Shown here in pieces: positions 1 to 6,362 of a stretch of DNA of 64,000 nucleotides. This DNA is from Clostridia bacterium (GTDB taxonomy: Bacteria > Bacillota > Clostridia > Christensenellales > CAG-138). A program made the position numbers and the translations under genes. The notes under the pieces are model-generated. The model ran no database searches, was not told the origin of the DNA, and was given only the letters and a program-made list of their open reading frames with translations. Each line of letters begins with the position of its first letter. Positions within the stretch are counted from its first letter, which is position 1. The stretch lies in NCBI GenBank assembly GCA_017514685.1, contig JAFWJN010000002.1:1-64000 (forward strand), written 5' to 3'.

Positions 1-2
1 AC

Positions 3-119
3 CGGTCAATGTGCCCTGATGTAACGCCACGTTTGGCAAGAATACCGAACGATAAAATGTGGAAGGCTTTTGCCGCTATACCACAGGGCAGTTACAAGCT
101 CCGACCTCTAAGGCTTTAG
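3..119 (+). CDS. 3' end of an unidentified, possibly insertion-sequence gene (partial)
   Basis: An open frame runs from the window edge to a TAG at 117-119 and gives 38 residues ending in 'GSYKLRPLRL'. I do not recognise the protein. The stop lies inside the loop of a nested hairpin (86-145) of the kind found at the right end of IS200/IS605-type elements, where the element gene often ends close to the terminal hairpin. It converges on and slightly overlaps the LeuA-like gene on the other strand. It could equally be a chance open frame; only upstream sequence beyond the window can decide. Confidence 0.3.
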   Translation, partial: RSMCPDVTPRLARIPNDKMWKAFAAIPQGSYKLRPLRL

Positions 120-145
120 TCGTAGGTCGGGGTAGTTGACTGCCC
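86..145 (+). mobile_element. Nested hairpin resembling an IS200/IS605-type right end
   Basis: Outer arms GGGCAGT (86-92) and ACTGCCC (139-145) enclose inner arms CCGACCT (101-107) and AGGTCGG (124-130). The inner hairpin is followed by GGTAGTTGAC, a typical layout for the right end of single-strand-transposing elements. The LeuA-like gene on the minus strand takes its last codons and stop codon from this hairpin, so the element probably landed in the 3' end of that gene. A related nested hairpin lies at 48274-48325. Confidence 0.45.
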
Positions 146-1546
146 AGCCTCCTCGTATACAATCTTATTGATGGCATTGATGTATGCCATAATGCTGGAT
201 CCGATAATATCTGTTGAAATGCCGCGTCCTGAATACAGTTTTCCATTGGAACGCAGCCTGACAATTGCCTCGCCCATCGCTTCTCTTCCTTCTGTAACAG
301 CGCGAATCTGAAAATCATCCAGTTCATAATGCGTTCCTGCAATCTGCTCGATTGCGAGGAAGGACGCATCGATCGGCCCGTCTCCGGCACAGATTCCTTC
401 CTGAATCTGATCTTCCTTTTTCAGTCTGATATGACTTGTTGCCGCAATCACATTGCTTGCGTTAACGACATAACTTTCCAATTGATAGGTTGGGGGGACC
501 TGCAGCGCTGAAGTTGCAATCAGAACATCCAGCTCTTTTGCTGAGATGCTGCCTTTTTTGCCTGCAACCGACGTAAACGCTTCGTATACCTTTGCTGTAT
601 CTTCCTCAGAAAGATCGTATCCGAGCTGCTGCGCGGCTTTTCTGACTGCTTCTACGCTGTCATGGGAATTAAGAAAGAAATCTTCTTCCTCTCTTACTCC
701 ATTGTCAAAAGGAGAAGACTTGCTACGGTTTGTCCTGCAAAGCCATTCGATCTGTTCAATCGTCCGGTTCATCTCCGTCATTCTTACGCCACTCGCCGCT
801 TCCAGGCTTTCTCCTCTGGTTTTCAGCACCGCTGCGAATCTTTTCAAAGATACCGTATCCTCTCCGCACGCTTTTACTTTTACTTCTTCCGCGCCTGCCT
901 GTACCGCATAAACCGCACATGCGTCCGCCATATACATTTCATTTGAAATCCTTACTCCAACGATTTGTTTCGGAAACTGTTCCTTTATCGATCGAATGAA
1001 TCGGAATACCTCTTCCGGCATCATGATTCCAGCCGTATCGCAAACTGTCAGTACCGATGCACCGTTCCGAGCTGCTGCTTCAAGCGCCTTGCTTAAAAAT
1101 ACAGGATCGCTTCTTCCTGCATCCTCCGCACAGAACTCAACTTCCTCACATAGTTCTCTGCATTTCGATGTGCTTTCTGAAATCATTGAAAGCATCTGTT
1201 CCGGTTTTTTATGATACAAATACTCCATCTGAACCGTTGAAACCGGCAAAGAGACCTGCAGGCGCGGTCTTACCGCTTCCTTCAGACAGTTCCATGTATA
1301 ATCGATCCCATCCGAATCCCCGGCCGAAACAGGTACCGTTAGGCGGGCATGCTTAACCGCCGAACACAGCGATTTAATCAGAAGTCCGTCCGTCCTGCGA
1401 TTTTCGATTGCGTCCATTTCAATGGAATCGATCCCTAGCCTGTCCAAAAGCTTGCATAATTCCAGTTTCTCCCTGAACGAAAGTGAAAAACCGTTCCCTT
1501 TGGAAGTTTTTTTCATGGTTACATCACTGAGGATAATCGTTTTCAT
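116..1546 (-). CDS. LeuA-like protein (2-isopropylmalate synthase family) with a degenerate catalytic domain
   Basis: A 476-residue protein with an N-terminal HMGL-like TIM barrel (about 1-290) and an intact-looking C-terminal LeuA regulatory domain (about 345-465, 'YVVNASN', 'GDGPIDASF', 'GRGISTDI'). In active LeuA the first strand carries DTTLRDGEQ and a later strand HCHND. Here these positions read SDVTMKKTSKG and VRISNEMY, so the RDG and the HxH metal ligands are missing, and the usual GKHSGRHAF is also absent. Catalysis by the known mechanism looks impossible; a leucine-sensing or partner role is inference. The start is the ATG at 1546, preceded by AGGAG, rather than the upstream in-frame codon. 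A T-box leader and a consensus promoter lie upstream. The last residues after 'YEEAG' appear to be encoded by a mobile-element hairpin. Confidence 0.8.
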   Translation of the reverse strand: MKTIILSDVTMKKTSKGNGFSLSFREKLELCKLLDRLGIDSIEMDAIENRRTDGLLIKSLCSAVKHARLTVPVSAGDSDGIDYTWNCLKEAVRPRLQVSLPVSTVQMEYLYHKKPEQMLSMISESTSKCRELCEEVEFCAEDAGRSDPVFLSKALEAAARNGASVLTVCDTAGIMMPEEVFRFIRSIKEQFPKQIVGVRISNEMYMADACAVYAVQAGAEEVKVKACGEDTVSLKRFAAVLKTRGESLEAASGVRMTEMNRTIEQIEWLCRTNRSKSSPFDNGVREEEDFFLNSHDSVEAVRKAAQQLGYDLSEEDTAKVYEAFTSVAGKKGSISAKELDVLIATSALQVPPTYQLESYVVNASNVIAATSHIRLKKEDQIQEGICAGDGPIDASFLAIEQIAGTHYELDDFQIRAVTEGREAMGEAIVRLRSNGKLYSGRGISTDIIGSSIMAYINAINKIVYEEAGQSTTPTYD

Positions 1547-1566
1547 AACTGCTCCTTTTTTCAACT

Positions 1567-1822
1567 AAAAAAGTCCCTGAAGTTATTCAACTTCAGGGAC
1601 GAATTATATCGCGGTACCACCCTGCTTACTGCCGTTAACAGCAGTCACTCAGAACTCTATCAAGTCCTTTGCCTGTAACGGGGCTGCCGGATGCACTTAC
1701 TGCCTCTTTTCAGTGCATCTGCTCGGGAAGGAGACTGCTGTATTGCTTCTGTACCGGTTCTCACCTGCCACCGGCTCTCTGAAACGCTCTGCATTCAGCA
1801 TAGTTCCGTCATCGCATTTTTT
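1567..1822 (-). promoter_or_regulatory. T-box leader (probably leucine-specific) of the LeuA-like gene
   Basis: Reading leftward, the leader has a Stem I with an AG-bulge-like segment (AGAGAG...CCGGT, near 1775-1760). The conserved T-box AGGGTGGTACCGCG lies at 1623-1610. A 12-bp terminator stem (1600-1589 with 1584-1573) is followed by TTTTTT. In T-box RNAs uncharged tRNA pairs with the specifier codon and the T-box bulge and prevents the terminator. The loop between TGCTG/CAGCA and the base helix reads GTCTCC (1735-1730), so CTC (Leu) at 1733-1731 is the likeliest specifier, in agreement with the LeuA family downstream. The specifier call is inference. Confidence 0.9.
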
Positions 1823-1825
1823 GAG

Positions 1826-1854
1826 ATTATATCGCTGTATCCGGACTTTGTCAA
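1826..1854 (-). promoter_or_regulatory. Consensus sigma-A promoter of the T-box transcript
   Basis: TTGACA (complement of 1849-1854) and TATAAT (complement of 1826-1831) are both perfect and are separated by exactly 17 bp. Confidence 0.85.
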
Positions 1855-1959
1855 TTGTTTCGCCTCCCCGTTATCTGTTCAATCCGAAAGGATGATTCCT
1901 TTTTTCTGTCAAATCCGCGTAAAAAATATATTGCGGTCCCGTTTTCGTATCATTCACTG

Positions 1960-1968
1960 TGCTACAAT
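1960..1968 (+). promoter_or_regulatory. Extended -10 promoter for pepC
   Basis: TGCTACAAT (TGn plus TACAAT) lies 30 bp before the ATG. No good -35 box is visible at 17 bp, which fits an extended -10 promoter. Confidence 0.45.
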
Positions 1969-1998
1969 GATCGCAAGAACAAAGAAAAGAGGTGCCTT

Positions 1999-3333
1999 AT
2001 GGAAAACATTACCTTTTCACGGCTTTCCGAAATGGAAGCTCGTTTTGACGCTTCTTCCGCCGCTCATGTTGCTATGAACGCAGTCGTCAATCTCGGAATC
2101 AATGAAGTCGCAAAAGACTATGCAGTAGAACGTAATATCCCTTATCAGTTCTCGATCAGTCTGGATCAGGGCGAAATTACCAATCAGAAACGCAGCGGAA
2201 GATGCTGGATGTTTGCCGCGCTGAATACCATGCGCAGCCATATTATCAAGACACTGAACATCGATACTTTTGAACTGTCTCAAGCCTATACCTTGTTCTA
2301 TGATAAGCTGGAAAAAGCCAATTATTTTCTCGAAAGTATCTTGAAAACACTGGATGAGCCAACGGACGGAAGGCTGATTGCTCACCTTCTGACTGCACCT
2401 TTAGGCGACGGGGGACAGTGGGATATGCTGTGCAACCTTGTGGAAAAGTACGGGCTTGTTCCCAAAGATGCATACAAGGAAAGCGTTTCCTCTTCTGCGA
2501 CCGCTCAAATGAATGCCTATATGACGGAAAAACTTCGGGAAGATGCCTGCATTCTCCGTACAGAGTATCAAAACTGTGCTTCCAAAGAAAAGCTTCTGGC
2601 TGAAAAAGAACAGATGCTCGATACGATTTATCATATACTTTGCGTATGCCTTGGCAAGCCGCCCAAGACATTTACGTTCGAATATCGTGACAAAGACAAT
2701 GTTTTTCATCGGGATGAAAACCTGACACCAAAGGAATTCTATCATAAATACATCGGCATGGATTTGTCGGAATATATCAGTCTGATTAACGCCCCGACCG
2801 CAGATAAACCCTATTATCGCAGCTATACTGTTCAATTTCTGGGGAATGTTGTGGAAGGCAGAATCGTGAAGTATGTCAATCTTCCTTCAGAAGAATTGAA
2901 GAAGGCGGCAATCGCTCAGCTATCTGACGGGGAACCCGTCTGGTTCGGATGCGATGTCGGGAAGCGTTCTCACCGCGATTCCGGAATAATGGATCCTGAT
3001 ATCTATGATCTGCCTTCGGTTTTAGGTACCTCATTCGGCATGACAAAAGCACAGAGGCTCGATTACGGACAAAGTGTCATGACACATGCCATGGTATTTC
3101 AGGGTGTCAACCTGGACAAAGACGGAAAACCTGATCGCTGGAAAGTTGAGAACAGCTGGGGAGAAGAACCCGGTAAAAAAGGATATTATGTAATGAGTGA
3201 CAAATGGTTTGATGAATACAATTATCAGATCGTTGTCCGCCGTAAGTATCTTTCCCCTGAAATACTTGCCGCTTATGACTCTGATCCGATTGAACTGAAA
3301 CCCTGGGATCCCTGTGGTTCTCTTGCTTTCTGA
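1999..3333 (+). CDS. pepC: Aminopeptidase C / bleomycin hydrolase (C1B cysteine peptidase)
   Basis: A 444-residue cytoplasmic cysteine aminopeptidase that removes N-terminal residues from peptides, normally as a hexamer with inward-facing active sites. The catalytic triad is visible: Cys69 in 'SGRCWMF', His363 in 'MTHAMVF' and Asn385 in 'ENSWGEE'. Length matches the family (about 440-450). The ATG at 1999 is chosen because AAGAGGTG precedes it at 1987-1994. The frame is open further upstream (from 1855), but that stretch holds the promoters and looks non-coding. The gene diverges from the T-box/LeuA-like unit and ends in a strong terminator. Confidence 0.95.
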   Translation: MENITFSRLSEMEARFDASSAAHVAMNAVVNLGINEVAKDYAVERNIPYQFSISLDQGEITNQKRSGRCWMFAALNTMRSHIIKTLNIDTFELSQAYTLFYDKLEKANYFLESILKTLDEPTDGRLIAHLLTAPLGDGGQWDMLCNLVEKYGLVPKDAYKESVSSSATAQMNAYMTEKLREDACILRTEYQNCASKEKLLAEKEQMLDTIYHILCVCLGKPPKTFTFEYRDKDNVFHRDENLTPKEFYHKYIGMDLSEYISLINAPTADKPYYRSYTVQFLGNVVEGRIVKYVNLPSEELKKAAIAQLSDGEPVWFGCDVGKRSHRDSGIMDPDIYDLPSVLGTSFGMTKAQRLDYGQSVMTHAMVFQGVNLDKDGKPDRWKVENSWGEEPGKKGYYVMSDKWFDEYNYQIVVRRKYLSPEILAAYDSDPIELKPWDPCGSLAF

Positions 3334-3356
3334 TCTTGTTGCTCCTTATCATCTCG

Positions 3357-3400
3357 AGATCCTTTGCTGCTTATCTCTTTCGGCAGCAAAGGATCTTTTC
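3357..3400 (+). terminator. Rho-independent terminator of pepC
   Basis: A perfect 14-bp stem, AGATCCTTTGCTGC (3357-3370) with its complement at 3383-3396, is followed by TTTTC. Confidence 0.85.
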
Positions 3401-3523
3401 TGCTCTTTAGGATTGTGAGTTTTTTGTGACTTGCCCTTGCATTTTTGGAACGTTGTGATACGATAACAGAAAATGGGTGTGTATGGGCTTTTTCATTATT
3501 AGAAGCTCATGGAAAGGACTTAT

Positions 3524-4726
3524 ATGACAAAAATTGATATTTTCAGCGGATTTCTTGGCGCAGGAAAAACGACCTTGATAAAAAAACTGATTTCTGAAAG
3601 TTATGCCGGTCATAAAATCGTTCTGATTGAAAATGAGTTCGGCGAAATCGGTATTGATGGAGCTTTTCTGCAGGACGCGGGCATCCAGATTACGGAAATG
3701 AATTCCGGCTGCATCTGCTGCACGCTCGTCGGCGACTTTGCAAAAGCTTTAAAGAAAGTTCTCGAAGAATATGCCCCGGAGCATATTCTGATTGAGCCAT
3801 CCGGTGTCGGCAAACTGTCCGATGTCAAGGCAGCGATCGGATCTGTTCTCTCTGATGACGTTCAGCTCGGAGGATGTGTTACCGTAGTAGATGCGAAAAA
3901 AGCACGTGTCTATCATAAAAACTTCGGTGAATTCTTCAATGATCAGATTGAATCTGCCGGCTGCATTATTCTAAGCAGAACGCAGGATCTGCCGCAGGAT
4001 AAGCTGGATGCCGCTCTGGCTCTTGTGAAGGAGCGCAATGCAGATGCCGTTATCATTGCCGCACCTTGGGACGAACTGACCGGAGATGATATCCTGTCCG
4101 CTATGGAACATCGAAACTCGTTGGACAACGATCTGGCAGCTTTGGCTGAAGAGCATAAGCATCATCACCATCATCACCACCACGATGACGATGACGAATG
4201 TGACGACGAAGAGTGTTCCTGCCATCATCATCACGATGACGACGATGATGACGAAGACGAGCACGAACATCACCATCATCACCACCATGATGATGACGAT
4301 GACGAAGAGGAACATGAGCATCACCACCATCATCACCACGATGATGAGGAATGTGATGATGAAGAGTGTTCCTGCCATCATCACCATCACGATGACGATG
4401 ATGATGACGAAGACGAGCACGAGCACCACCATCATCACCACCATGATGCAGATGAAATTTTTACCAGCTGGGGTCTTGAGACAATGCATCGGTTTACAGA
4501 GGAAGAACTCACCAGTAAGATTTCTCAGCTTGACGGCGAATCCGTATTCGGAACAGTTCTTCGTGCTAAGGGTGTTGTTCCTGCCTCTGATGGCGCATGG
4601 CTCCATTTTGACCATGTTCCCGGTGAAATTGAAGTCCGCCGTGGTCCTGCAGGCGTAATCGGACGTTTGTGCGTTATCGGTTCCAACCTGAACGAAGATG
4701 CTCTGAAAGCCTTGTTCACGGAGTAA
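3524..4726 (+). CDS. COG0523 (CobW/G3E) GTPase with a long His/Asp-rich metal-binding insert
   Basis: A 400-residue putative metal chaperone or metal-insertion GTPase. Walker A 'GFLGAGKTT' is at residues 9-17, the family CxCC metal motif 'CICC' at 63-66, then 'ILIEPSGVGK', and a CobW C-terminal domain over about the last 85 residues ('WLHFDHVPGEIEVRRG'). Between the two domains, residues about 208-308 are almost wholly His, Asp, Glu and Cys, with runs of 7-8 His and two copies of a Cys-containing module. Such inserts bind Zn, Ni or Co in this family; the metal cannot be told here. Start: ATG 3524, because GGAAAGGA lies just upstream and includes the other possible ATG (3509). The stop is 6 bp before the next G3E GTPase, so the two are an operon. 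Confidence 0.88.
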   Translation: MTKIDIFSGFLGAGKTTLIKKLISESYAGHKIVLIENEFGEIGIDGAFLQDAGIQITEMNSGCICCTLVGDFAKALKKVLEEYAPEHILIEPSGVGKLSDVKAAIGSVLSDDVQLGGCVTVVDAKKARVYHKNFGEFFNDQIESAGCIILSRTQDLPQDKLDAALALVKERNADAVIIAAPWDELTGDDILSAMEHRNSLDNDLAALAEEHKHHHHHHHHDDDDECDDEECSCHHHHDDDDDDEDEHEHHHHHHHDDDDDEEEHEHHHHHHHDDEECDDEECSCHHHHHDDDDDDEDEHEHHHHHHHDADEIFTSWGLETMHRFTEEELTSKISQLDGESVFGTVLRAKGVVPASDGAWLHFDHVPGEIEVRRGPAGVIGRLCVIGSNLNEDALKALFTE

Positions 4727-4732
4727 TCAGCC

Positions 4733-5674
4733 ATGATGTTACCGGTTTTTCTGTTCTCGGGTTTTTTGGACTCCGGGAAAACTACTTTCATTCAGTCTAT
4801 GCTGGAAGATCCGCAGTTCAACGAAGGCCAGCGCACGCTGGTGCTGCTCTGCGAAGAAGGGGAAGAGGAACTGAATCCGGATAAGTTCTCGATCAATAAT
4901 GTCACGATTCATTCAATCGATTCTCTCAGTGACCTGACGCCGGACAAGTTGTCTGCATTGCAGAGGAAAGCATCCGCTTCCAGAATTATGATTGAATATA
5001 ACGGCATGTGGCAAATGAATGATCTTTTCGACCGTCTTCCGGAAAACTGGGGAATTGCTCAGGAAACAATGATGGTCGATGCTTCCACCGTCATGGCCTA
5101 CAATGCTAACATGCGGCAGCTTGTCTTTGATAAGCTTAGTACAGCTGAACTTGTTATTTTCAACCGAGTAAAACCGGATGCCGATCGGATGGAACTCCAC
5201 AAGTTGGTTCGTGCTGTATCCAGAGGTGCCCAGATTGTTTACGATCTGACCGATGGTACTTCCATAGAAGACGACATTGTCGATCCGCTTCCTTTTGATA
5301 TCAACGCGCCGGTCATTGTAATTGAAGACCGCGACTATGCGCTGTTCTATCAGGATATCTGTGAGGAACCTCAAAAATACGAAGGAAAGACCGTCCGTTT
5401 CAAAGGACTTATCGGAAACAGCCGGAGGCTTCCGGATGATACGATTTTTGCAGGCCGGCATATTATGACCTGCTGTGAAGCAGATATCCGCTATTGCGGT
5501 CTGGTCTGTAAATATCCCAAGGCTAAATCCATCCCGCATCAGTCCTGGGCAATCGTAGAAGGCTCCATTAAAAACAAGTTTTCGAATATTTACGGAAAAA
5601 AAGGGCCGATTCTGACCATTTCCAAAATTCAAAGCGCAGAAAAACCTGAACAGCCGGTAGCAACATTTTATTAA
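4733..5674 (+). CDS. G3E-type GTPase fused to a TIGR03943/YcgR-like C-terminal domain
   Basis: 313 residues. The N-terminal half is a COG0523-like P-loop domain (Walker A 'GFLDSGKTT', residues 10-18, 'MIEYNGMW', 'IFNRVKPD'), but it lacks the CxCC metal motif of its neighbour. The C-terminal part (about 205-300) has 'GKTVRFKG', 'GRHIMTCCEADIRYCGL' and 'WAIVEGSI', the pattern I know from the C-terminal domain of TIGR03943 (B. subtilis YcgR) proteins. Those work with a permease and belong to zinc-starvation regulons in other bacteria. GGAG at 4720-4723 overlaps the end of the upstream gene. A role in metal allocation together with the His-rich GTPase is inference. Confidence 0.75.
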   Translation: MMLPVFLFSGFLDSGKTTFIQSMLEDPQFNEGQRTLVLLCEEGEEELNPDKFSINNVTIHSIDSLSDLTPDKLSALQRKASASRIMIEYNGMWQMNDLFDRLPENWGIAQETMMVDASTVMAYNANMRQLVFDKLSTAELVIFNRVKPDADRMELHKLVRAVSRGAQIVYDLTDGTSIEDDIVDPLPFDINAPVIVIEDRDYALFYQDICEEPQKYEGKTVRFKGLIGNSRRLPDDTIFAGRHIMTCCEADIRYCGLVCKYPKAKSIPHQSWAIVEGSIKNKFSNIYGKKGPILTISKIQSAEKPEQPVATFY

Positions 5675-5685
5675 TCCAATGTGAA

Positions 5686-5720
5686 AAGAAGAAGAACTGT
5701 CAACAGTTCTTCTTCTTTCA
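5686..5720. terminator. Bidirectional terminator between convergent genes
   Basis: A 15-bp stem (5686-5700 with 5703-5717) of AAGAAGAAGAACTGT and its complement has a 2-base loop. It lies between two converging genes. Confidence 0.75.
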
Positions 5721-6362
5721 TATTCTCATTTTATCCAGTCGCTTTTTTTGATATATTTGCTCTGTCCCCTGATCCGGTTCCGCTTCGATCACATATTTCT
5801 GCCATGCATTGATGATCTGCGTTCCATGATATTCATGTGCTCGGGATGCACCGTAATTCAAATGCGTATGGCCATGAATCCAGAAGCTCGGATGCCATTT
5901 GTCTATCAAGGTCAGAAAACTTGCAAAACCCCGATGGGCATAATCTGTCATATCTTCAAAGCCTTTCGGAGGTACATGGGACAGAACGATATCTACACCT
6001 CCGGCTTTTCTCAGTTTCCAGAACAATCGGCGGATTCTTTTTTTCATTTCCCGCTCCGTGTACTGAAAAGCTGCCTCTTTATATTTTGCGCATCCTCCAA
6101 GTCCGAGTATTCTCAATCCCTTATAAACGACAAGCCGGTCTTCAATGCAGTCACACCCTTCAGGCGGATTTTTCTCATAGTCCGTGTCATGATTTCCATG
6201 GACATAGAACACCGGTACATGCGCCATTGTGACAAGAAAACTAAGATATTCAGCTTTCAGATCTCCTGCAGAAAGAATCAGGTCATACTCATCCAATCTT
6301 CCCTTTGTATAATAATCCCACAGATAGGGATCCTCGTTATCAGACAGAATTAGTATTTTCAT
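5718..6362 (-). CDS. Calcineurin-like metallophosphoesterase
   Basis: A 214-residue single-domain phosphoesterase with most of the family metal ligands: 'SDNED' at 7-11, 'GD' at 33-34, 'GNHD' at 56-59, 'SHV' at 128-130 and 'GHTH' at 164-167. The first motif reads D-N-E where most members have D-x-H, a small departure that may affect one metal site. The substrate is unknown. Its ATG overlaps the stop of the upstream ParB-like/BMP gene by 4 bp (ATGA), so the two are translationally coupled. Confidence 0.85.
   Translation of the reverse strand: MKILILSDNEDPYLWDYYTKGRLDEYDLILSAGDLKAEYLSFLVTMAHVPVFYVHGNHDTDYEKNPPEGCDCIEDRLVVYKGLRILGLGGCAKYKEAAFQYTEREMKKRIRRLFWKLRKAGGVDIVLSHVPPKGFEDMTDYAHRGFASFLTLIDKWHPSFWIHGHTHLNYGASRAHEYHGTQIINAWQKYVIEAEPDQGTEQIYQKKRLDKMRI

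Noticed and set aside
3971..4615. 214-residue antisense frame rich in Val and Met
   Set aside because: It is the complement of the His/Asp-codon runs (CAT/GAT read as ATG/ATC) and has no ribosome site.
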